A stretch of 64,000 nt of DNA from Mucilaginibacter sp. KACC 22063 (GTDB taxonomy: Bacteria; Bacteroidota; Bacteroidia; Sphingobacteriales; Sphingobacteriaceae). The stretch covers positions 310,001 to 374,000 of the forward strand of contig NZ_CP117877.1 of NCBI RefSeq assembly GCF_028736115.1, written 5' to 3'. Under the pieces are notes generated by a model. It did not search any database and was not told where the DNA came from. It saw nothing but the letters and a program-made list of their open reading frames with translations. Both the position numbers and the translations under genes were made by a program. Below, piece after piece: positions 52,917-60,423 of this stretch. Within the stretch, counting starts at the first letter, position 1; each line of letters starts with the position of its first letter.

Positions 52917-55478
52917 ATGCAAACGAAAGCTGATGCATCATTTCCATTTTGGAACGTGGATATCCAGGCGGCACTGAACCGGCTGGGCGCCCATGCAGGT
53001 GGTTTATCGAGCCGGGAAGCAGCCGGGCGGCTCCGGACTTTTGGGCCGAACACTATAAAATCAAAAACTTCCCGACAGTTGATCTTGCTGTTACTGTCAC
53101 AATTTAAAAGCCCGGTTACTATCCTGCTAATCATAGCGGCCCTGCTGGCGGCGGGCCTGGGCGATACGGCAGATGCAATCATCATCCTTGGCATCGTTCT
53201 ACTCAGCGGCTTCCTGGGTTTCTGGCAGGAAAAAGGTGCTGCTCAGGCGATCAGGAGCCTGCTCCGGATAGTGCAGTTGAATTGTATTGTAGTCCGGGAT
53301 GGCCAACCGGTAAGCATCCCGGTAACGGCTGTTGTTCCTGGAGATGTTGTGCAATTATCTGCTGGCGACCTGATCCCGGGAGATAGTCTGTTGTTATTGG
53401 CATCGGCGCTTTTTGTTGATGAGGCGGCCTTTACCGGGGAAACTTTTCCTGTTGAAAAATCCTGCGGCGTGGTACCCGCTGATATCCCTTTGTCTAAAAG
53501 AACAAACGCTTTGTTCATGGGCAGCCATGTGGTAAGCGGAACTGCGCGTGCGCTGGTAATTACTACCGGTACAGCAACCGAGTTCGGCAAATTGTCTGCA
53601 AGTCTGGAAAGTGCTATACCTGAAACTGATTTTGAAAGGGGTATCCGAAAGTTCGGCTATCTGCTGATGGAAATTACATTATTATTGGTCATCATCATTT
53701 TTGCCTTAAACGTTTGGCTACATAAGCCGGTGCTGGACTCTTTTCTGTTTTCACTGGCACTGGCAGTAGGGCTTACGCCGCAATTGTTACCAGCCATTAT
53801 CAGTGTTAACCTGGCAACGGGTGCCAGAAAGATGGCCAGAAAACAGGTGGTGGTTAAAAGGCTTTCAGCCATTGAGAACTTCGGCAGTATGAATGTACTA
53901 TGTACGGATAAAACGGGGACGATTACTGCAGGTAATGTGGTGCTGAACGATGCACTGGACTGCGATGGTCAGCCCAGCTCACGTGTTTTACGAGACGCCT
54001 GGCTGAATGCCGCATTGCAACAAGGCTTTCACAACCCCATCGACAAAGCTATTTGCCAGGCCTATTCAGGTGACGCCACACATCCGCCGGCTACGGCAGA
54101 GATACCATACGACTTTTACCGCAAAAAGTTAAGTATACAGGTGGAGGAAGCTGGTCAATCTCGAATGATTACCAAAGGTGCTTTTAATGCCATTCTGGAC
54201 AGCTGTTCCAGCTGGGAAAGTAACGGCGGAACCCTACCACTGACACAAGAGACCAAACACGGCTTGTTACAACGTTATAAGGAACTAAGCCAAAGTGGCT
54301 ACCGAACGTTAGGACTGGCCTCTACGCCGATCCCGGACCATCACAAGATCACCCGGGAGGATGAGTCAGCGATGACTTTCCTGGGCTTTATCACCCTGTT
54401 CGATCCGTTGAAACCCGACAGCGCCGCCACGCTTTCCCAGTTGCAACAAACCGGCGTACATCTGAAGATCATCACCGGTGATAATGCCCTGATCGCCCGA
54501 CATATTGCACAACTGCTGCAGATCCCCGATCCACGGATATTGACCGGGGCTGACATGCGCCAAATGAGCCAGGCGGCCCTGCTGCACGCCGCTCCGCGTA
54601 CGGATATTTTCGCTGAAGTAGAGCCTAATCAAAAGGAACGTATCATTCTCCTGCTAAAGAAAGCCGGGTACGTGGTTGGCTTTATGGGCGACGGCATTAA
54701 TGACGCCCCCGCCCTGCATGCCGCAGATGTAGGCATTTCGGTAAATACCGCGGTCGACGTAGCCAAGGAGGCGGCAGACATTGTACTTCTGGAGCGCGGC
54801 TTGCAGGTTTTACTGGATGGAATTGAAGAAGGGCGTAAAACTTTTGCTAATACGATGAAATACGTCTTCATGACCACCAGTGCCAACTTCGGGAATATGT
54901 TTAGCATGGCCGGGGCCTCGCTTTTCCTGCCGTTCCTGCCTTTGCTGCCGAAACAGGTGCTGCTGACCAACCTGCTGACGGATTTCCCGGAAATGGCTAT
55001 TGCAAGCGACCGGGTAGACAGCGCCCAACTTGCTTCGCCACAACACTGGGATATGGCTTTTATCCGCCGGTTTATGCTCACCTTTGGGTTACTAAGTTCT
55101 GTATTCGATTACCTTACCTTTGGCTGTCTGCTGCTGTTCTTTAATGCCAATGAAGCAGTATTTCAAACCGGCTGGTTTACTGAGTCGGTTATTTCAGCAG
55201 TACTGATCGTGCTGGTGGTACGTACCCGCAAAACCTTCTTCCGGAGCCTGCCCGGCAATGCCCTGCTGGCTGCCAGTAGCGTGATCGTTTTAGTCGTGTG
55301 CCTGATTCCTTTTTCTCCGCTGGCCAGGTGGTTTGGCTTTACGCCTCTACCGGTGAGGCTGTATGGCTGGGTAACCCTGCTTGTGGTTGCTTATATGTTT
55401 TTTGCCGAATTGCTCAAATATTGGTTTTACCGTAAACTGCTGGCACGAGCCAGCAAAAAGAAATCGCTATTTTTTTAA
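52917..55478 (+). CDS. mgtA: Magnesium-translocating P-type ATPase (P3B, MgtA-like)
   Basis: An 853-residue importer of Mg2+. The actuator TGE is in DEAAFTGETFPVEK, the P3B-specific helix 4 stretch is AVGLTPQLLPAIISVNLATG, the phosphorylation site VLCTDKTGTITAGN contains Asp331, and GFMGDGINDAPALHAADVGI is the hinge. PFLPLLPKQVLLTNLLTDFP in the C-terminal helices is also typical of MgtA/MgtB. Length is close to other members. No Mg2+-sensing leader is visible: the gap to the universal stress gene is 9 bases, so the gene is driven by the stress operon promoter. Mg2+ uptake may sustain ATP/ribosome function under energy stress. Confidence 0.92.
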   Translation: MQTKADASFPFWNVDIQAALNRLGAHAGGLSSREAAGRLRTFGPNTIKSKTSRQLILLLLSQFKSPVTILLIIAALLAAGLGDTADAIIILGIVLLSGFLGFWQEKGAAQAIRSLLRIVQLNCIVVRDGQPVSIPVTAVVPGDVVQLSAGDLIPGDSLLLLASALFVDEAAFTGETFPVEKSCGVVPADIPLSKRTNALFMGSHVVSGTARALVITTGTATEFGKLSASLESAIPETDFERGIRKFGYLLMEITLLLVIIIFALNVWLHKPVLDSFLFSLALAVGLTPQLLPAIISVNLATGARKMARKQVVVKRLSAIENFGSMNVLCTDKTGTITAGNVVLNDALDCDGQPSSRVLRDAWLNAALQQGFHNPIDKAICQAYSGDATHPPATAEIPYDFYRKKLSIQVEEAGQSRMITKGAFNAILDSCSSWESNGGTLPLTQETKHGLLQRYKELSQSGYRTLGLASTPIPDHHKITREDESAMTFLGFITLFDPLKPDSAATLSQLQQTGVHLKIITGDNALIARHIAQLLQIPDPRILTGADMRQMSQAALLHAAPRTDIFAEVEPNQKERIILLLKKAGYVVGFMGDGINDAPALHAADVGISVNTAVDVAKEAADIVLLERGLQVLLDGIEEGRKTFANTMKYVFMTTSANFGNMFSMAGASLFLPFLPLLPKQVLLTNLLTDFPEMAIASDRVDSAQLASPQHWDMAFIRRFMLTFGLLSSVFDYLTFGCLLLFFNANEAVFQTGWFTESVISAVLIVLVVRTRKTFFRSLPGNALLAASSVIVLVVCLIPFSPLARWFGFTPLPVRLYGWVTLLVVAYMFFAELLKYWFYRKLLARASKKKSLFF

Positions 55479-55493
55479 TCTCGCTCCGAATGA

Positions 55494-55506
55494 TGACGTC
55501 TGTCAC
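55494..55506. promoter_or_regulatory. Candidate Crp/Fnr-like dyad after mgtA
   Basis: TGA-CGTCTG-TCAC, 16 bases after the mgtA stop, fits the TGA-N6-TCA form of the island. No gene follows that it could control, so it may be the remains of a lost neighbour or chance. Confidence 0.3.
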
Positions 55507-55819
55507 GACCGGAAGTACTCGTACGGAAATTTAAAGCAAACAAGAGCGATAAAAACGATCACTGCAGGCAGATCTCCAACTCATCCATGCTTTGAAGAAT
55601 GGCCAGGCGTTTTTCTGCAACTCACCTTATCCCCGGTCAAAACACAAACGATTTTCTTTCAATTAAGCGAGGAGTTGCTGCAACTGTGCAGTGGCACGCT
55701 GAAGGGCGCGAAGCCTGAATTGGGATCAAGTAAATTATTCTGCTTGATCCAGTAAAACCTATGATCAGTAAAACTTAATTAATGATTTTTCAAAAATCCA
55801 CTTGAGTAGCTTATTAAAC

Positions 55820-55850
55820 GAAAAAAGCCTCAACAAATGAGGCTTTTTTC
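55820..55850 (+). terminator. Intrinsic terminator
   Basis: GAAAAAAGCCTCA (55820-55832) and TGAGGCTTTTTTC (55838-55850) form a perfect 13-bp stem with a 5-base loop; the T-run is inside the right arm, and by symmetry it can work on both strands. It probably ends the mgtA operon and shields it from the minus-strand abiE genes. Confidence 0.8.
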
Positions 55851-55944
55851 GGACCGGACTGGTCTTTTTTTGCGGAATGGACGGGTCATGAACTTTATTC
55901 ACAACAATCTCATTATCAATATGTTACAAATGTATTTATCAAGT

Positions 55945-55963
55945 ACTTTACGAATCACGCAAT
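55945..55963 (+). repeat. Direct repeat, copy A
   Basis: ACTTTACGAATCACGCAAT, which recurs with one mismatch at 56213-56231 (18 of 19 bases). The two copies are 268 bases apart. Read on the minus strand copy B lies in an open frame; copy A has a stop at the mismatch. Confidence 0.6.
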
Positions 55964-56180
55964 TACTGCTGGAATGACTCTAAATCGTTACGTAAATGTA
56001 CAATTTCTTTCGGAAACTAACAATTTGCAACGAAAAAAGTCTGTTAGCAAGATATTGGCACATTTAATTTATACATCCATTAAGGCACTGTAAATCAAAT
56101 AGATAATATGGTTTTTAATGACTAAATAGATGAAAGCAACTGTCCCTAAAAACCATGAACCCTGCCTTTAACGCGCTGGT

Positions 56181-56366
56181 TTACAGGCCTATCCTTATTG
56201 CTTTTATCGAAGACTTTACGAATGACGCAATAGGAATTTTTGGCATTTTTGGATAAATCTCCTGTTTAATCAAATTAATCATTTCATTAGCCTTCAATAA
56301 GTCATTTATGCCCTTTATTGATTCATTAATTAAACACCAAGGTAGATGTTCAGAATGCCTGAAAAA
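56181..56366 (-). other. Open in-frame stretch after the abiEii stop, possible gene remnant
   Basis: Directly after the TAA of abiEii the same frame stays open for 61 codons. It includes a protein-like segment (SIKGINDLLKANEMINLIKQ, EIYPKMPKIPIASFVKSSIK) with an internal ATG at 56282 that would give 33 residues. The encoded IASFVKS is the direct repeat. It may be a fragment of a lost gene or a former C-terminal part; no family is recognised. Confidence 0.3.
56213..56231 (+). repeat. Direct repeat, copy B
   Basis: ACTTTACGAATGACGCAAT, the second copy of the repeat at 55945-55963, with one base different. It is 136 bases downstream of the abiEii stop. Confidence 0.6.
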
Positions 56367-57221
56367 TTATGATAGTACCTTCAGCTTACTCACCAGGTCA
56401 TGGAAATACTGGGGAGACCAAATGTCGAGCACTTTCGGGTCTTTTATAAAACGCCTGATATCATTTATTACATAATCCATTTTTACAGCATCAATTTTTT
56501 GTTTAAGCAATTCTCTAAATTCCGCCTCTGTGATTTCGTCTTTATCCCAATCTCCGCTGTCCTTTGCCCGGATCACAAAATGACTTAAATTAAGCGGTAT
56601 GCCTTTCCGGATATACCATTCCATATCATACCAATCTCTGCCTTTAACATTTTTACCCCACTTACGGAATAGCAAAGCGTGCATCTTTCCTGCGAAAAGG
56701 TTAGGAAGTGTTAAGCACTTTACATAAAATGATGCAGGTCGCAACAATAATTTTTCTTCAGTATCAAACCCCAAAGGCGGTTCACGGTCTACTTCAATCT
56801 TTATTGTGATGTTAGCTACTTGATTAAGACCGCTTTGTGGAATAATATTCTCCAGCACAAGTTCTTTCCAAATCGTTTCAGACTTTAAAAAAGCGGAATC
56901 TATATTGGTCAAATTTGTTTTTTGCTTTTCCCTTATCGCTACCTGCATTCCAAGCGAACTGAATTCACTGATAATAGCGTCTTGGTATTTACCTAATGAA
57001 AACTGAGGATCAGCAGCTAGCAGTGAAAAATCAAGGTCCTCGGAAAACCTGTCGAGGCCATAAAATATTCTTAAAGCGGTACCACCATAAAACGCTGCCT
57101 TTTCAAAAAAACCGGCACGTGATAGTCCAGCCAGCGCAATTTCCTGCATGACTTCCCTCAAAGCATCGTTGGCATCCTGCTGATTGGTTGGCTTATATTC
57201 TTCTATCCACTCCTTGATCAT
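56367..57221 (-). CDS. abiEii: AbiEii/AbiGii-family nucleotidyltransferase toxin
   Basis: A 284-residue toxin of a type IV toxin-antitoxin/abortive-infection pair. The nucleotidyltransferase core is FYGGTALRIFYGLDRFSEDL, then DFSL: the GG(T/S) motif followed by the D-x-D metal site (about residues 44-68), and NITIKIEVDREPPLGF gives the third acidic residue. FAGKMHALLFRKWGKNVKGR with DWYDMEWYIRKG is the conserved C-terminal part (KGRDWYD). Family members add nucleotides to tRNA or another target and stop growth. The ATG overlaps the abiEi stop by four bases, so translation is coupled. All catalytic residues are present. Confidence 0.93.
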   Translation of the reverse strand: MIKEWIEEYKPTNQQDANDALREVMQEIALAGLSRAGFFEKAAFYGGTALRIFYGLDRFSEDLDFSLLAADPQFSLGKYQDAIISEFSSLGMQVAIREKQKTNLTNIDSAFLKSETIWKELVLENIIPQSGLNQVANITIKIEVDREPPLGFDTEEKLLLRPASFYVKCLTLPNLFAGKMHALLFRKWGKNVKGRDWYDMEWYIRKGIPLNLSHFVIRAKDSGDWDKDEITEAEFRELLKQKIDAVKMDYVINDIRRFIKDPKVLDIWSPQYFHDLVSKLKVLS

Positions 57222-57856
57222 AAATTTTTAATCATTTTAATAAGCATATTTAAGCTATCACTTTTGGGGGCATCCGATACCCAGCTCTCCATTTTCTTGA
57301 TATCAAAATTTTTCAAAGATGATTCTTCGATCCTTAAATCTTCCAACAAATATGCTGTAACCTGCGTAATACTTCTTAGCAAGATGCCTGATGTACTTAC
57401 AACTTTATCACATAATGCCTTCTCAGGGGATGCAAATATGGCATGTTGATCCTTTGACAACTTAATCATACTTAATCCAAAAGCATAATAGGGTAAAGGC
57501 AGGTGTGTATAAGTAAATATTCCAGCAGGAGTATTAAATTCTTTGGATGATTTTGTTGTCATAGAAGCGGTTTCATATACCCGCTCAGGAATGAGGCCAT
57601 AGTAAGATAAGGCGGTTTCCAGCGAAACGTAACTTGGGCCATATATATGATTAGCCAGTAATCCGCTTTCCGGCTTTCGCCCCTTAATATTAGGCCCGGC
57701 GATATACAATCCCTTTTTTATGGATTCGAGAACTCCTTCAGCTCGAAGTGACTTGATTTTATCATTTGGACGCTTGTAATCCTTTAAGAAGGACATCATT
57801 AACTGATGCGTCAGTGGCTGCGAAGAATATTCTCTGATATTTTGGTTAACATCCAT
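57218..57856 (-). CDS. abiEi: AbiEi-family antitoxin and transcriptional autoregulator
   Basis: A 212-residue antitoxin. The N-terminus is a winged helix (LTHQLMMSFLKDYKRPNDKI, then LRAEGVLESIKKGLYIAGP) and the rest is the AbiEi C-terminal domain (YGPSYVSLETALSYYGLIPE, IFASPEKALCDKVVSTSG). In studied AbiE systems this protein neutralises AbiEii without binding it and represses its own promoter through inverted repeats. Here the promoter (57910-57939) is framed by two inverted repeats, which fits that model well. The system is complete and probably active. Confidence 0.92.
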   Translation of the reverse strand: MDVNQNIREYSSQPLTHQLMMSFLKDYKRPNDKIKSLRAEGVLESIKKGLYIAGPNIKGRKPESGLLANHIYGPSYVSLETALSYYGLIPERVYETASMTTKSSKEFNTPAGIFTYTHLPLPYYAFGLSMIKLSKDQHAIFASPEKALCDKVVSTSGILLRSITQVTAYLLEDLRIEESSLKNFDIKKMESWVSDAPKSDSLNMLIKMIKNL

Positions 57857-57874
57857 ATCATCATGTAAGAAAAT

Positions 57875-57908
57875 AATCAGATAAACTAATATATTCGTTT
57901 ATCTGATT
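57875..57908. promoter_or_regulatory. Inverted repeat 1 of the abiE promoter
   Basis: AATCAGATAAAC (57875-57886) and GTTTATCTGATT (57897-57908) are perfect 12-bp arms with a 10-base spacer. It lies at the start point side of the promoter, between the -7 element and the abiEi ATG, as expected of an operator for AbiEi. Confidence 0.75.
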
Positions 57909-57909
57909 G

Positions 57910-57939
57910 CAAAATTACAATATATTTTGCAGTATGCAA
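57910..57939 (-). promoter_or_regulatory. abiEi promoter
   Basis: On the minus strand TTG (57939-57937), 19 bases, TAATTTTG (57917-57910): a full match to the Bacteroidota -33/-7 promoter. A smaller repeat GCAAAAT/ATTTTGC (57909-57915 and 57924-57930) lies within it. It is framed by the two inverted repeats listed beside it. Confidence 0.7.
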
Positions 57940-57946
57940 AATAATC

Positions 57947-57979
57947 AATAGATAGTCGAAAAATATTCGATTATCTATT
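57947..57979. promoter_or_regulatory. Inverted repeat 2 of the abiE promoter
   Basis: AATAGATAGTCGAA (57947-57960) and TTCGATTATCTATT (57966-57979) pair over 14 positions with one mismatch and a 5-base spacer. It ends 8 bases upstream of the -33 element. Its AGATA core is shared with inverted repeat 1. Confidence 0.7.
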
Positions 57980-58317
57980 AAAAATTATACATTTCAAATT
58001 TTGGAGTTGTAAATTAATATATTGTGGCTAACTAATATTTGTCTTTTGTTACTACATGAACAGATAATTAATTCATGGGAAAAATGAACACAAACAGCAC
58101 ACATGTTCATTTTTTCTCATTAATTGGACATGTAATTATAATTTGAGGAGCAAATCTGAAACAAAAAGATCAAAAGAAATATAAAGGGAACTATTATAAT
58201 GGTTTTAAACGTTTTGGTTCATTAACACAATTAACATAGTAAACTAGGCATTTCGATAGCGTTACTTTTCAAAGTTGCCTCTGAAAATAAGAATATTTAA
58301 ACCTAAATAGAATCACT
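57980..58317. other. AT-rich gap between the abiE and hipB-like genes
   Basis: No gene seen in 338 bases. One strong hairpin: AAAAATGAACA (58080-58090) and TGTTCATTTTT (58104-58114), 11 bp perfect with a 13-base loop ending in a T-run, a possible terminator; ATGAA/TTCAT (58056-58076) just before it repeats the same half-site. Confidence 0.5.
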
Positions 58318-58374
58318 ATAATGTTTTATATAATAAACAGCTTAACTAATTTTGTTTATTATATAAAACATTAT
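58318..58374. promoter_or_regulatory. 22-bp perfect inverted-repeat operator with embedded -7 element
   Basis: The arms 58318-58339 and 58353-58374 are exact reverse complements over 22 bases with a 13-base spacer. Each arm contains a TGTTT-N8-AAACA half-palindrome, the same layout as HipB operators (TATCC-N8-GGATA in E. coli). The spacer holds TAATTTTG (58347-58354), a perfect -7 element, and the right arm overlaps the ATG at 58373. Binding of a HipB-like protein would close this promoter. Confidence 0.75.
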
Positions 58375-58680
58375 GAAACAACAATCAGCACTTCTACCTA
58401 AAGCGCAAAAGGTACTTAATGATCTTGGTGAGAACATTAAGCTTGCCCGTTTACGGAGAAAGCTGAGCACTGCCCAAATTTTAGAACGGGCCGGCATTAG
58501 CCGGGCTACTTATGGCAAATCGAAAAGGGCACGCCAACTGTGGCCATGGGAGCTTATTTCCAAGTGTTATTTGTTATGGGACTGGAAAAAGATTTCCTGA
58601 AAGTGGCTTTAGATGACGAGTTAGGCAGAAAGCTGCAGGATGCTGGTTTACTAACTAAAAAACGAGCCCCTAAAAAATAA
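58373..58680 (+). pseudogene. HipB-like XRE antitoxin, frameshifted
   Basis: The first 49 codons encode an XRE-type helix-turn-helix (LGENIKLARLRRKLSTAQIL, ERAGISRATYGK). After codon 49 (AAA, 58517-58519) the frame goes off, but the -1 frame continues the family sequence without a break: IEKGTPTVAMGAYFQVLFVM, GLEKDFLKVALDDELGRKLQ, then a Lys-rich end at TAA 58680. A single lost A (the family would have GGCAAAATCGAA) explains it. The two halves together give about 102 residues, normal for the antitoxin that precedes Bacteroidota HipA genes. In the annotated frame only 75 residues are made, so the protein is probably inactive, unless the base is a sequencing error. The DNA-binding half remains. 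Confidence 0.85.
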
Positions 58681-58684
58681 TCTT

Positions 58685-58809
58685 ATAGCAAAAAGAATTT
58701 TGGTTTATGCGGACTGGCATGGATTGCCGGAAACTATTTAGGTTGGGACACTAAATGCCGAAACAAAACGCGGAAAGGAATATTTTCTTTCGAATATATG
58801 CCGAAATAA
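58685..58809 (+). pseudogene. HipA-like kinase toxin, N-terminal remnant
   Basis: Right after the hipB-like gene the frame from 58685 reads KRILVYADWHGLPETI, a TAG stop (58739-58741), then VGTLNAETKRGKE, and after a one-base shift near 58779 IFSFEY. This is the N-terminal start of Bacteroidota HipA proteins (ADWxGL...GTL...RGKEIFSFEY). The match ends near 58797 and the remaining ~380 residues of a HipA kinase are absent, the next DNA being the gap before the FRG gene. A nonsense codon, a frameshift and a truncation show real decay, not just sequencing error. Confidence 0.82.
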
Positions 58810-58862
58810 ACCTTGTTGTCGCTGGCGGATTTAATGGTAAAGTTATGCTGATAATCAATGAC

Positions 58863-58900
58863 GATGTGGCCGGATATAGAAAAATTAATGCGGCCACATC
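58863..58900. repeat. 10-bp inverted repeat downstream of the FRG gene
   Basis: GATGTGGCCG (58863-58872) and CGGCCACATC (58891-58900) pair perfectly with an 18-base loop. It lies 110 bases beyond the stop of the minus-strand FRG gene. No clear T-run follows, so it is only a possible terminator. Confidence 0.5.
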
Positions 58901-59009
58901 TATAAGATAATGTTCAGTTATCCTTTGTTAACCAAAGAATGTAGCCCATTCATTCCTGAATGTTGCAATTCGAGCGACCGACTAATAAATGCGCTGCAAT
59001 TGGGCTTAA

Positions 59010-60418
59010 TTATATCAATATGTACCAATCTTTGATCATCATTGGGTGCTGTAGCAATGCAAGCTTCCCCGTCCTGACCAATTCGTGCATCGTGAGTAAA
59101 GTTTTAACGACCGCCGCGTGTTCTTCTGGTTTGCCGCAGGTACATTCATTGTCGATCTTTACCGGAGATAATACACCTTGAATGAAACGGTAGCCATGAC
59201 CATCCACATACCTGAACCTTTCTTCGTCTGCTAAAAGTTGATGATCAACGATGAGGTCATCATTCCTGTTTAACCAGATCCCTAAATAAGGAGGACTATG
59301 AAGGATAACTTTATCGTGCCCCGTCTCAGCGCGGACAAATAAAATATTGTCTGATTGTATCTCCGGCCAAACCAGCTCTACTTTATTGGCATGCTTATTC
59401 ATTAGCGTTAGCGCGGATGGCGCAATAGATATTTTGACAGCGTCTTCCAATTTGCCTAACAAGCCGCGGTGCAGGGTACTTAAATCCAGCGCCATTCTTG
59501 TCCAGAGCCGGAACGGCATTGGTTCATAGACCACCGTATCTTTCCACTTGGGATTATAATCGAACAAGTCTTTTTTTCCAGTTTGGTAGAAAGGAATATT
59601 TAGCGCTCGTTTCCCAAAGACCATGTATTTATCAATTTCCTCCGCATTGGCACCAGGCTCTTCATCCAAAACGGAAAGCGGCGGTTTAGCCTTGCCGTCA
59701 AGGTCGCGAAATAACGCTGCCGGTATTTGAACATACGGGACATCCAACAGATGCATATAGCCCTGATCTTCCTTGGGTGAGGGGAATAAATGAGATTGGC
59801 TTTTACTGGTGATAAATTTACTTCTATCAATTTCCATGATATATTGTAGAAAAATATTGGGATCAGGTTGTATCGGCTGGTGGTCGAGCATCAGCCAGGC
59901 ATCCTGTCTTTTTGCCCGGATAAAATAGTCTTCACCGGAAATGTCAAATAAGATATTACCATCGATCAGCTCCTGAAAATTGGGTATAACCAGAATCAAA
60001 ACATAACCTGTGCCGTCAGTTATCGGTTGATACGTCACTTCGTCTTGTATGCGCATTGTATCACCAATCCAAAAAGATGGATTTTGTTGATATTGCTGGG
60101 TTGCGAACCAGCCGGCTATCGTGGCGTCATTGGTCAAGTCCAAAAAATGCGTGGCCATGCCATAATGTTGCAAAACTGCTTGGGTGAATTCATTGGTCCG
60201 GTTACGCTTGGTCAGTAATCGTTCGATAAGCGTACGCCAACCGTTTTCAACTTCTGGTACGATCTTTATACCAGGTCGCGCCTTGCCTGAACGCATAGCA
60301 GGATATAATTCGCTCTGTCCACGGAACAAGAGTTTGCTGGTTGGCGGCAGCCTTTTTCAAGGTCAGTGACGAGCTTCACCAAAGCTGCTTCGCTATCGAC
60401 CCGTCCTAAGTTTTCCAT
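59010..60418 (-). CDS. FRG-domain protein, frameshifted near its N-terminus
   Basis: An FRG-domain protein with a long C-terminal extension, about 469 residues if read across the shift. ATG 60418, 5 bases after the HNH gene, opens MENLGRVDSEAALVKLVTDL, but at an A-run (60353-60357) the frame is lost; in the other frame KRLPPTSKLLFRGQSELYPA continues naturally, as if one A were missing. The FRG core follows: LFRGQSELYPAMRS, then AVLQHYGMATHFLDLTNDAT and IAGWFATQQ. The remaining 300 residues have no recognised domain, and two Cys (CTCGKPEEH) are near the end. FRG proteins are found in phage-defence neighbourhoods, with unknown action. Alone, the second frame has only a TTG (60329) to start from. 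It ends the ATPase-HNH operon. Confidence 0.8.
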
Positions 60419-60423
60419 TCGCT

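Larger units (their letters stand above)
55479..56366. other. 888-base gene-poor region bordering the defence island
   Basis: No complete gene is seen. Contents in order: a TGA-N6-TCA dyad (55494-55506), a hairpin GGATCAAG/CTTGATCC (55723-55750), a terminator (55820-55850), one copy of a 19-base direct repeat (55945-55963), and an in-frame open stretch after abiEii on the minus strand (56181-56366) that holds the second copy of the repeat. The DNA becomes clearly more AT-rich from about 55.7 kb. Confidence 0.6.

Noticed and set aside
55381..55755. A 124-codon plus-strand frame over the end of mgtA
   Set aside because: Its first third is an off-frame reading of mgtA and the rest looks random (Cys, Thr, Ser rich) with no start of its own.
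58347..58354. A full -33/-7 promoter for the hipB-like gene
   Set aside because: TAATTTTG is a perfect -7 element but no TTG lies at the right distance upstream, so only the -7 element is claimed.
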